Shown here one piece after another: positions 43,083 to 51,267 of a stretch of DNA of 64,000 bases; position 1 is the first letter of the stretch; every line of letters starts with the position of its first letter. A program made the position numbers and the translations under genes. The notes below the pieces were generated by a model, which did no database searches, was not told where the DNA came from, and worked only from the letters and a program-made list of their open reading frames with translations. This DNA is from Ancylomarina sp048268005. Its GTDB lineage: Bacteria; Bacteroidota; Bacteroidia; Bacteroidales; Marinifilaceae. Location of the stretch: assembly GCA_048268005.1 (NCBI GenBank), contig JBLWWJ010000001.1:434001-498000 (forward strand), written 5' to 3'.

Positions 43083-44462
43083 TTATCTTTGTGCTTCGAC
43101 GTCTGCAATGGTTTTAGGAATTGGTTTTCCCAATAAACGAGCGCCATCCTTAGTAATTAAGAAGTCTTCTTCATTTCGGCAACCTCCAAAGTCTTTATAT
43201 TGCTCTACTTTGTCATAGTTAATAAATTCAGAGAAGCGGTTTTCAGCTTTCCACATATCAATGAGCTCAGGAATAAAGTAGATACCCGGCTCAATGGTAA
43301 GAACAAAATTTTCTTCCAATTCACGTCCTAAACGCAATGATTTTAGTCCAAATTGTGTGCTTTTAGGCTCACCATCATATCCAACATAAACCTCACCCAG
43401 ATTTTCCATATCATGAACGTCCATACCCATCATATGTCCCAACCCACATTGGAAAAATAGAGCATGAGCACCTTGTTGTACCGCTGCGTCCAAATCACCT
43501 TTCATAAAGCCCATTTCCTTCATACCTTCTGCAATAGTACGCCCGGCTTTTAAATGAATATCTTTAAATTTAACTCCTGGAGCAAGCATATCGATTGCAG
43601 CTTCGTGAGCATTAAGTGCGATCTGGTAAATTTCCCTTTGACGTGTTGTAAATGTTTTATCTACAGGGAAGGTGCTTGACATGTCGCCTGCATAGTGCAT
43701 GCTATTTTCAGCCCCACAGTCGAGAAGTAACATATCGCCACTTTTAAGCGTGTTCCCATGGTAATGGTTGTGTAGTGTTTGCCCATTGATGGTTGCGATA
43801 ACCGGAAAGGAAAGCTGACCACCAGCAGCAATAGCGACTTGCTGAACCGCTGCAGCAATCTCTGATTCCTTCATACCTGCGCGAGCCATTTTCATTGCTG
43901 CTAAATGCATGTCGGCAGTAATATTAACCGCGTCCTCAATTAATACGATCTCTTCCTGGCTCTTATAATTACGTTGGTTAACCACAGCTTTTACAAAATC
44001 GATGGATTGTCCTGCATTAGCTTGTGATGGAATCACATTTAAAAGATCAAATAATTTAATTTGATGTTCTGGACGATAAGGTGGCAAATAGTGGATTTTT
44101 CTTCCTTTTGCCATTGCAGACTGGAGGTAATCCTTTAGTTGAGAGGTAGGTGCTGTTTCATTAATGCCAACATGTTCAGACTTTTCTTTTATGGTAGGTT
44201 GCGTACCCATCCAGACAATATGATCGATGGTAAGTTCGTCACCAAAAATGATCTCGCGATTTTCATCGATATCGATAATGGCATTTAAGCCTGCATAGTC
44301 AGATCCGAAAAAATATAGAAAGGTGCTATCCTGACGGAAATGGTAGGTGTTATCGGCATAATTCATGCCTGATTCATCATTCCCCAGGAATAAAAGGATA
44401 CCAGATTTAACATCAGATTTGAGCTTGTTACGTCTGTTGATATAAGTTTCTTTTGAAAACAT
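43083..44462 (-). CDS. M24B X-Pro aminopeptidase (aminopeptidase P)
   Basis: 459 residues, no signal peptide, so cytosolic. Creatinase-like N-terminal domain (about 1-165), then the pita-bread catalytic domain with metal ligands: two Asp in LLDCGAENSMHYAGDMSSTF, His in GLGHMMGMDVHDM, Glu in LTIEPGIYF and Glu in FGGCRNEEDFLIT. The enzyme removes the N-terminal residue before Pro, so it works on X-Pro peptides that other aminopeptidases leave. It is the first gene of the minus-strand catabolic run; a 420-base upstream gap holds a 27-bp dyad also found before susC, and a terminator. Confidence 0.94.
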   Translation of the reverse strand: MFSKETYINRRNKLKSDVKSGILLFLGNDESGMNYADNTYHFRQDSTFLYFFGSDYAGLNAIIDIDENREIIFGDELTIDHIVWMGTQPTIKEKSEHVGINETAPTSQLKDYLQSAMAKGRKIHYLPPYRPEHQIKLFDLLNVIPSQANAGQSIDFVKAVVNQRNYKSQEEIVLIEDAVNITADMHLAAMKMARAGMKESEIAAAVQQVAIAAGGQLSFPVIATINGQTLHNHYHGNTLKSGDMLLLDCGAENSMHYAGDMSSTFPVDKTFTTRQREIYQIALNAHEAAIDMLAPGVKFKDIHLKAGRTIAEGMKEMGFMKGDLDAAVQQGAHALFFQCGLGHMMGMDVHDMENLGEVYVGYDGEPKSTQFGLKSLRLGRELEENFVLTIEPGIYFIPELIDMWKAENRFSEFINYDKVEQYKDFGGCRNEEDFLITKDGARLLGKPIPKTIADVEAQR

Positions 44463-44641
44463 ATGATTTGATTTTGGGTTTGTTTGGACTTGTATTATAG
44501 CTTCTTAAGATAAGAATGATTGAGTTTATTGTTGTTCTTATTGCTCAATTTATAGAATATAATAATCCCATGTAAAGAGTATAATCTATTAAAATTGGAT
44601 GAACGAAATAAGTTAAGGGGTGAGGGGAGGTGCTAACAAAT

Positions 44642-44669
44642 CCAGCATTCGTACAGACCTTTGTACGAA
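44642..44669. promoter_or_regulatory. Dyad site upstream of the peptidase run (copy 1)
   Basis: CCAGCAT then TTCGTACA / TGTACGAA arms around GACCTT. It matches the copy at 51020-51046 in 22 of 27 positions, and one base pair changes on both sides (G-C here, A-T there), so the dyad is kept. It lies about 180 bases before the M24 ATG. Apart from this site, a terminator at 44819-44858 and AT-rich sequence, the 420-base gap 44463-44882 holds no gene. Confidence 0.55.
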
Positions 44670-44818
44670 CAATTGTAGAGGAGTATGAATTCGTTATAGC
44701 AAATCATTCAATTAGATGTTAATTGTGGAGTAAATTTAAAAAAAATAAATAGCTTATTTGTCTTATCTCCTTTAAAATGAGTTTAAACTGATAATTATCA
44801 TGTTTATGGTTTGATAGG

Positions 44819-44858
44819 AACAAGAGCTTTTGACTAACCCATATCAAAAGCTTTTGTT
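44819..44858. terminator. Hairpin after the LysO genes
   Basis: AACAAGAGCTTTTGA / TCAAAAGCTTTTGTT, 15-bp stem with one G-T pair and a 10-base loop, 25 bases past the lysO stop. No T run follows on the minus strand, so it may be a weak terminator. Confidence 0.5.
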
Positions 44859-44882
44859 TAAGGATGGTCTATTTTTCTCTCT

Positions 44883-45488
44883 TTATAAAAATTGAAGAAT
44901 TAATGGTACAAATAAGGGCACCAAAATAGTTAATACGATGCCACTAAAGACAGCAATAATAGCATATTCTTTACCTGAATATTGTACGATAATTGGCATG
45001 GTGGTATCCATCGCTGTTGCGCCACCTGAAGCGATACCTGCTAGTTTACCAAAATATCTCACAAATAGTGGTGTTGCCAAAAGAGTAATGACTTCTCTTA
45101 TAATATTTGATAGGAGAGCGATAACGCCTAAAGTTTCAGAATGAAATTCGGTAATGATAACTGAAGAAAGACTATAATAACCAAAACCAGCACCTACGGC
45201 CATAGCTTCTCCAATGTTGATGCTTGATAATAAAACAGAAACGGCAGATACACCAATTAATGAACCCACGATTACAGAAAGAGGAACCAGTATAATTTTA
45301 ACGTTGACCTGACGAATCACTTTCCAGGAGTCACGATCGGTACCGATGCCTATGCCTACTAAAAACATAAGTAGGTAAAGTGCATATATACTGAAATCTC
45401 CTTCTAAAAGGGAAGTAGGTAAAAAGCGAGTTAGTCCGAGGATTAAACCTAAAACAAAAAAACTGAGAATGATTAAACTGCCTTTCAT
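44883..45488 (-). CDS. lysO: LysO-family exporter, large (C-terminal) part
   Basis: 201 residues, multi-pass membrane protein matching the C-terminal two thirds of LysO/YbjE (DUF340), the lysine exporter that in E. coli is one chain of about 299 residues. Seen: FLVGIGIGTDRDSWKVIRQV, AMAVGAGFGYYSLSSVIITEF, GVIALLSNIIREVITLLATPL and TAMDTTMPIIVQYSG (acidic membrane residues). The N-terminal third is encoded by the separate gene 62 bases upstream. Its place beside prolyl peptidases suggests it removes surplus lysine or related residues freed by peptide breakdown; this is inference from context. Confidence 0.88.
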   Translation of the reverse strand: MKGSLIILSFFVLGLILGLTRFLPTSLLEGDFSIYALYLLMFLVGIGIGTDRDSWKVIRQVNVKIILVPLSVIVGSLIGVSAVSVLLSSINIGEAMAVGAGFGYYSLSSVIITEFHSETLGVIALLSNIIREVITLLATPLFVRYFGKLAGIASGGATAMDTTMPIIVQYSGKEYAIIAVFSGIVLTILVPLFVPLILQFL

Positions 45489-45549
45489 AGTTAATTTAAG
45501 ATTGTTGATTTCAGATTTTGAATTGAAATACTGATGTTAGAATATATAA

Positions 45550-45837
45550 TTATTTCCCGGTTTTGAAGAAAAACTTGTAGGTTACCCAGGCACAAATTAA
45601 GGATCCTAATATTGCACCAAGTGTAAGCACTAATGCTTGTAAACCTATTGAATGGAGGTTGTTGATTATTTTATCATTGGTACCAACACCTATTCCCAAA
45701 AGAAATAACAAAAGGAAGATTGAGAATGAGGTTAGTATCCCCACAACTTTTATGATTTTTGGTCGATTCCCAATAAATAGGCCAATACCCATTCCTAAAA
45801 CCATAATGGCTAATACAATGATGATGTCGAGTAGCAT
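45550..45837 (-). CDS. LysO-family exporter, small (N-terminal) part
   Basis: 95 residues, three membrane segments (IIIVLAIMVLGMGIGLFIG, IKVVGILTSFSIFLLLFLLGIGVG, ALVLTLGAILGSLICAWVTY). It has the LGIGVGTND block of the DUF340/LysO N-terminal unit and pairs with the gene at 44883-45488. Two genes with 61 bases between are expected to make the two halves of one transporter, as in several Bacteroidota. No frameshift scar is visible, so this looks like a natural split and not a broken gene. Confidence 0.83.
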   Translation of the reverse strand: MLLDIIIVLAIMVLGMGIGLFIGNRPKIIKVVGILTSFSIFLLLFLLGIGVGTNDKIINNLHSIGLQALVLTLGAILGSLICAWVTYKFFFKTGK

Positions 45838-45944
45838 AGGTGAGTCAGTGTTTATAATAAATATTAAAAGAATAATTCTACCGGCAAAGTAAATAAATAA
45901 AGAGCCAGAAAGGTATTAGGAAGTGAAAAATTTGTTTTAAAATA

Positions 45945-45980
45945 TATTGAGCGGAGTTAATAAAAAAACTCCGCTCAATA
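45945..45980. terminator. Terminator of the susCD operon
   Basis: TATTGAGCGGAGTT / AACTCCGCTCAATA, 14-bp perfect stem with an 8-base loop, 42 bases past the susD stop. On the minus strand a T-rich stretch follows. Confidence 0.85.
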
Positions 45981-46021
45981 ATCTAACTACTCACTATACT
46001 AACTAATGAAAAAACTAACCT

Positions 46022-47554
46022 TTAATCAATTGCATTATTTGAGTTGGTTTCACTTTCTGGAATTGGAAAGAAATGTGTTGCATCGCTAACACCTGTTCTT
46101 CCGTGGTCTGCCATAGTTGTGTTTAGTTTTCCCCAACGTCTTAAGTCATGGAAACGTGTTCCTTCCATCGCTAATTCACAAACTCTTTCGTGCTCTAGCT
46201 GGTTGCTTACATCTGTTTTTGAAGAACCCGTCATTGCCGGCATTCCTGCACGTGCTCTAACTGCATTGATATGAGGAATAGCTGCTGAAGTTTCATCCAG
46301 TTCGTTAAGTGTTTCTGCATACATCAACAAAATATCTGCATAACGCATTAAAGGCATATTGTTACCGTGACTGTAGGCACCTAGTTCATCTGCAGTAGCA
46401 GGAAGATATTTTCTAAAGCCTGTGTAATCATATGGTGTTTTTGTATAATCCCACCAGTCTCTGAATGTATAATCATAAACTCTAGGATTTGCCGGATCAT
46501 TAAAGTATTCGTCATCAAAGAAAAGTGTACTGTATAATCGATGATCATATCTGCCATCTGTAGCTGTTTTCCCTTCTTTTTTGAATTCCTCCAGTAGGAA
46601 GTCACTACCAGCTATTTCATCCCATCCATTTAATCCTTTAGGTTTTAACCAACGATGATGAGGGAACTTAAACCAGGCTCCATTATCAGTATTATTGGAT
46701 AGTTGAAGTTCGAAAACGGCTTCGTCTGAATTCTGATTTGTCCCATTAAATAAACTTAAGAAATCTGAAACTAACGAGAATTTATTACTCTCGACAAGTG
46801 GTTTGAATGCTGCTTTAGCTTCGCCATAGTACACTGAAGCATTTCCCGAATCTTCACCAGCTCTATAAAGATTGGCTTTGCCTAAATAGGCTAAAGCTGC
46901 CCATCTTGTCGCTCTACCCAGGTTTTCTTGGGAGTAGCTCTCAGGCAGATTCTCTGTAGCTGCTTTAAAGTCATCAATAATGAAATCCCAACACTCGCTT
47001 CTTTCACTTAAAGCTTTGTCAATGCTTGATAAGCCTTTAGGGTAAGCATCACGAATTACAATTTTTTCCCAAGCTAATAGTAACTTAAAATGGTAATATC
47101 CTCTTAAGAAATGAGCCTCAGATAGTAATTCTTTTTGTACATCAGCATCAATCTGCTCTACAGTCATTTGACCAACCTTCTCAAGAACCTGATTAGCAAA
47201 ATTAATCCCCCTGTAATGAATATCCCAATATGAACTTGTTTGTGTATTTGCCGAGTTGACGTTATATGTGTAAATAGTCAACCAATCTTCATAATTATTG
47301 GCATCACCACCGATTTTCACCAAATCTGAAGGATATAGTTCTACAGGGAATTTAATCTCAGCAAAGCCCCAATACGAGGTGGCACATTCAAGTTGCGAAT
47401 AAGCAGCTGCCATGCCGGCTTCTGCATCGTTTTGATTTCTCCAAAAATTGTCTCCGGTTAACTTATCCGGAGATTTTGTATCCATAAAATCTTCGTCACA
47501 AGAAGTTAATCCAAGACAGACAGATATGAATAATAAATATATAATCTTTTTCAT
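46022..47554 (-). CDS. SusD/RagB-like nutrient-binding lipoprotein
   Basis: 510 residues. Lipobox LTSC (Cys19) after the signal. The family TPR-like body is seen in FWRNQNDAEAGMAAAYSQLE, AHFLRGYYHFKLLLAWEKI, ATRWAALAYLGKANLYRAG, MRYADILLMYAETLNEL, and the closing block LEHERVCELAMEGTRFHDLRRWGKL. SusD caps the SusC barrel at the cell surface and captures oligosaccharide or peptide ligands. It follows susC by 18 bases. The ligand cannot be told from sequence; the linked sulfatase, GH20 and protease suggest a sulfated, amino-sugar-bearing glycoprotein or glycosaminoglycan. Confidence 0.95.
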   Translation of the reverse strand: MKKIIYLLFISVCLGLTSCDEDFMDTKSPDKLTGDNFWRNQNDAEAGMAAAYSQLECATSYWGFAEIKFPVELYPSDLVKIGGDANNYEDWLTIYTYNVNSANTQTSSYWDIHYRGINFANQVLEKVGQMTVEQIDADVQKELLSEAHFLRGYYHFKLLLAWEKIVIRDAYPKGLSSIDKALSERSECWDFIIDDFKAATENLPESYSQENLGRATRWAALAYLGKANLYRAGEDSGNASVYYGEAKAAFKPLVESNKFSLVSDFLSLFNGTNQNSDEAVFELQLSNNTDNGAWFKFPHHRWLKPKGLNGWDEIAGSDFLLEEFKKEGKTATDGRYDHRLYSTLFFDDEYFNDPANPRVYDYTFRDWWDYTKTPYDYTGFRKYLPATADELGAYSHGNNMPLMRYADILLMYAETLNELDETSAAIPHINAVRARAGMPAMTGSSKTDVSNQLEHERVCELAMEGTRFHDLRRWGKLNTTMADHGRTGVSDATHFFPIPESETNSNNAID

Positions 47555-47572
47555 TTTATTCTGATTTTGTAA

Positions 47573-50500
47573 TTAGAATGATAATTGAACTCCAGCAAAG
47601 AAAGATTTGTTGATAGGGTAGAAACTACGGTCGATACCCAAACTTAAAACATCTCCACGTCCAACTTCCGGATCGATACCTGAATAATCGGTAAGTGTCC
47701 AAACATTTTGTGCATTAAAGTAGATTCTACACTTGCTAATACCCAGACGATTAATAATGTTTTTAGGTAAAGTGTAACCTAACTCAATATTTTTCAGACG
47801 CAGGAACGAACCATCCTCCAGGTATCTTGTTGATTCTTTAGAGTTATTAGTGTCTTCAATGACTGCTCTTGGAATATTTGTATTTTTATTGTCTTCAGTC
47901 CATGCATTTAAGCTTGAAGCTAAGAAGTTTTGACCAGCCGACATGTTTTCTAAATAGTAGCGATTCCCATTGTAAATTTCGTTGCCTTGTACCCCGTAAA
48001 ACATCATTGAGAAATCAAAACCTTTATAGCTTGCATTGAAGTTGATGGAGTATGTGAAATCAGGAATACTCGATCCCGAATATGTTCTGTCTTTAGGATC
48101 TATAACTCCATCACCATTCATATCTTTATATCTGATATCACCAGGTTTAGCATTTTCCTGCAATAAGTCACCCTCTGTATTTTTGTGTGCATTTACCTCG
48201 TCCATAGATTGGAAGATACCATCCACCTGATACAAGTAAAAAGCTCCAATTTCAGTGCCAACTCTTGTTTGGGTTGGAAAGTGAGCATCACCAAATTTTA
48301 AACCTTCACCAAATAAGGCTTGATCCGTATTTGCTAAGCTAACGACCTCATTTTGTGTGGTTGTTAAAGTTGCATTGATCGTGTATTTGAAGCTGCCATC
48401 ATTTTTATGATAGCCTAATTCCAATTCAAGACCTTTATTTTCAATTTCTCCTACATTAAGAGTCGGGTCATCTAAACCAGCCGAACCAGGAAGTTTACGT
48501 ATTACCAACATATCTTGGGTAGTTGTGTTGTAATAGTTTACTGTACCTGTAATTTTCGAATTCAACAAAGCAAAGTCAACACCCAGGTTTTTAGAGATCG
48601 TTGTTTCCCACTGTAACTCTTTATTCTCAAGAGCAGTAGCTATACTTCCAGTCCAGGGGTTTGCTCCTGATCCGCGAACGTAACCACCATAAGATTCTGT
48701 ACTTGAAGAGATTAGCGCCTGGTATTCATACAGTCCAAGAGATACCTCATTACCCAATTTACCCCAGCTGGCACGAAGTTTTAGGTTATCTATAAAGTCA
48801 TAATCAGCCATGAAATCTTCTTCCGTAATTCTCCAACCCAAAGCAACCGAAGGGAAGGTTCCGTATCGTGAATCTTCACCAAATTTTGATGATCCATCTC
48901 TACGAGCTGTCAGTTGAAGTAAATATTTACTCTCGTAAGAGTAGTTAATACGGCCTAATATCGAAGTTCTTGTGTATAAGTTTTTACTTCCCGATGCTTT
49001 ATAAGTACCACCTTTACCGCCATCTAAAGTCATGAAATTTGGATCAAGAAAACCTGCGGCAATATCTTTTGTAATTACAGCATCGTCTTCGGCAGAATAT
49101 TCAGTTTTTTTGCCTGTGACATTTGCTGCAATCCAATGATTTTTTGTCTCAGAGGCAGTGTAACCAATTACAGAGCTTACTGAGTGTTTACCAAAATCTT
49201 TCTGGAAGTTGATTAAATGCTCCATGATCTGATTGCGATAGTTGTTACGTTCTTCACCGTAATAGATCCATTCTTCACCGTCTTTAGGTGAGCGCTCAAA
49301 TTTGGGATGATAACTCCAACCCAGACTATTACTATTGACTATACCTAAGTTAACCTGATACGACAACCAATCGGTAATCTTTAATCGACCAGTGACGTTT
49401 GCAGAGAAATATTGAAGATCGCTTTCCCCTTGCTTGTTTAGATGGTTAGCATATGGATTTGCATTAGCGGGCATATCACCTGTCGTTAATTGAGCGTTTC
49501 CATTATCATCAAACGGGTTAATTAATGGGGTTAGGTTGTATGTGTCTCTTAACGAAAATTTTGCATTTTCAGAATTTGTTTCAGCGTATGATATGTTAGC
49601 ATCAACTTTTAATCTGCCTTTTTCCATTCCTAATTTTGCACGTAGTGTTTTTTTTAGGTAACTGCTACCAATAAGAGTACCTTCTTCGTCATTCCAACTA
49701 CCCGAAATGCCGTAGTATCCCATATCATTACCGCCATTAATACTAAGGTTGTAGTTTTGTTGAAGAGCAGTACGAGAAACTTCATCTTGCCAGTTGGTAT
49801 TGGCTGTAATAGGTGATGTTACATAATCAGGAAGAGCTTTTTTGTCAGCCTCAGCAGCATACATATTATAGTTGTCATACATCATCTTATGAACTTTAAC
49901 ATAGCCTTCTGAATCTAATAAATCGAACTGGTCAATAGCTTTTGTCTGTCCAATATGCATGTTGAAATCAACATTAACTTGCCCTTTTTTGCCTTTTTTC
50001 GTTGTGATTAACACCACACCATTGGCAGCACGTGAACCATAGATAGCCGCTGCTGCCCCATCTTTTAAAATTTCCATTGAGGCAATATCATCAGGATTAA
50101 GTAAGGACATTGAGCCTGGTAATCCATCAATGATATATAAAGGTGAATTGTTGCCAATGGTACCTATACCACGAATTACAATGTTAGAACCTGCTCCTGG
50201 AGCACCTCCATATTTTGTGACAGTAACACCTGCAACTTTCCCTTGTAATGCATTGACAGCATTTGATGATGGCGTTTTTTTAAGATCATCAGCTTTAATA
50301 GAAGCTACAGCACCAGTTAAATCTGATTTTTTTTGAGTCCCATAACCAACAACAACGACTTCTTCTAGTCCTAGGTTTTCTGATTCAAGAACAACATTTA
50401 AAGAGTTGCCAGTAACAACAATTTCTTGTGTGGTCATCCCTACAAAAGAAAAAATAAGCGTTTTCCCTTCTTCAACTTGGATGGTGAAATTACCATCAAA

Positions 50501-50755
50501 ATCGGTACTTGTACCATTTGATGTTCCTTTCACGACAACCGATACGCCAGGGATAGAAAGCCCATCGTCAGCAGATGTAACAACACCTGTGACAGTGTTT
50601 TGGCTTTGCTCAATATTGCCGAAGTTTGATGTTTGCGAAGCTTTCACCAAGATTGGTGAAAATAGAATTGCTACAATGCATAGTTTCATGAGCCATGAAA
50701 CACAGCGTTTTTGCGCATAGTGGAATTGCGCAAAATAGTTTGCATTTTTTTTCAT
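47573..50755 (-). CDS. SusC/RagA-like TonB-dependent outer-membrane transporter
   Basis: 1060 residues. Signal region (LMKLCIVAILFSPILVKAS), then a carboxypeptidase-regulatory-like domain at about 55-125 (VTGVVTSADDGLSIPGVSVVVKGTSNG), the SusC hallmark VVVGYGTQKKSDLTGAVASI, a plug (ALQGKVAGV, SNIVIRGIGTIGNNSPLYIIDG, SMEILKDGAAAAIYGSRAANGVVLITTKKGK) and a long barrel ending FAGVQLSF. No STN domain, so signalling is left to the neighbouring HTCS. It imports what SusD captures using TonB energy. The 512-base upstream gap holds a dyad (51020-51046) and a tandem CCTACCAGT repeat (51153-51171), both candidate control sites. Confidence 0.97.
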   Translation of the reverse strand: MKKNANYFAQFHYAQKRCVSWLMKLCIVAILFSPILVKASQTSNFGNIEQSQNTVTGVVTSADDGLSIPGVSVVVKGTSNGTSTDFDGNFTIQVEEGKTLIFSFVGMTTQEIVVTGNSLNVVLESENLGLEEVVVVGYGTQKKSDLTGAVASIKADDLKKTPSSNAVNALQGKVAGVTVTKYGGAPGAGSNIVIRGIGTIGNNSPLYIIDGLPGSMSLLNPDDIASMEILKDGAAAAIYGSRAANGVVLITTKKGKKGQVNVDFNMHIGQTKAIDQFDLLDSEGYVKVHKMMYDNYNMYAAEADKKALPDYVTSPITANTNWQDEVSRTALQQNYNLSINGGNDMGYYGISGSWNDEEGTLIGSSYLKKTLRAKLGMEKGRLKVDANISYAETNSENAKFSLRDTYNLTPLINPFDDNGNAQLTTGDMPANANPYANHLNKQGESDLQYFSANVTGRLKITDWLSYQVNLGIVNSNSLGWSYHPKFERSPKDGEEWIYYGEERNNYRNQIMEHLINFQKDFGKHSVSSVIGYTASETKNHWIAANVTGKKTEYSAEDDAVITKDIAAGFLDPNFMTLDGGKGGTYKASGSKNLYTRTSILGRINYSYESKYLLQLTARRDGSSKFGEDSRYGTFPSVALGWRITEEDFMADYDFIDNLKLRASWGKLGNEVSLGLYEYQALISSSTESYGGYVRGSGANPWTGSIATALENKELQWETTISKNLGVDFALLNSKITGTVNYYNTTTQDMLVIRKLPGSAGLDDPTLNVGEIENKGLELELGYHKNDGSFKYTINATLTTTQNEVVSLANTDQALFGEGLKFGDAHFPTQTRVGTEIGAFYLYQVDGIFQSMDEVNAHKNTEGDLLQENAKPGDIRYKDMNGDGVIDPKDRTYSGSSIPDFTYSINFNASYKGFDFSMMFYGVQGNEIYNGNRYYLENMSAGQNFLASSLNAWTEDNKNTNIPRAVIEDTNNSKESTRYLEDGSFLRLKNIELGYTLPKNIINRLGISKCRIYFNAQNVWTLTDYSGIDPEVGRGDVLSLGIDRSFYPINKSFFAGVQLSF

Positions 50756-51019
50756 AAATTTAGGTTCGTTAAAGTTAATGCCAGTTGTCTTCTTTTTTGC
50801 GATGGAAACAACGAAGCGTTTTTAATGTTAGGCAGAGATTGTTGGTAGCTTTCTCTGTCTTTTTTATGTAATAAGGTTTAATGTTGAGCTGTTCATTCAA
50901 TCATATATTTCAATGCTTATTGAACTAATTGATTGGTTTTCTAATCCTGAATTGGATTTTGAAGGAAATCTCTAGTGTGGTGAATATATAGAGATTCTAT
51001 AGCTTTAGGTCTAGTATAA

Positions 51020-51046
51020 CCAGCACTCATACAATCCTTTGTATGA
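51020..51046. promoter_or_regulatory. Dyad site upstream of susC (copy 2)
   Basis: CCAGCAC then TCATACA / TGTATGA arms around ATCCTT. It matches the 44642-44668 site in 22 of 27 bases with one compensated base pair. It lies about 265 bases before the susC ATG. Confidence 0.55.
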
Positions 51047-51152
51047 TTTGTTTTGATGATGCTTAGAATTAGTTAGTTTAATCATAATTACCAAAACTAG
51101 ACGTGTAAATAGTAGCTATTTTTAATTTGTTTGATACAAATATATAAAAATA

Positions 51153-51171
51153 CCTACCAGTTCCTACCAGT
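51153..51171. repeat. Tandem CCTACCAGT repeat in the susC-HTCS gap
   Basis: CCTACCAGT occurs at 51153-51161 and 51163-51171, a 10-base period (one helix turn). A related CCTACCA lies at 55416-55422 upstream of the HTCS start. It may be a protein-binding site; no other feature explains the spacing. Elsewhere the 512-base gap 50756-51267 shows only AT-rich sequence and the dyad. Confidence 0.4.
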
Positions 51172-51267
51172 ATGGTAAATAAAATTGATAATTTAGAATG
51201 TGTTTTATTATCTTTAGATCTGTAAGACTTGTTTTTATAGAGGTTTTAAGTCGTTGTAAGAAATGAA

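Noticed and set aside
44883..45837. Frameshifted lysO pseudogene
   Set aside because: The two frames are separated by 61 bases with clean starts and stops; a two-gene form is known in the phylum.
45945..45980. Regulatory dyad of the susCD operon
   Set aside because: Position just after susD and T-rich flank make it a terminator.
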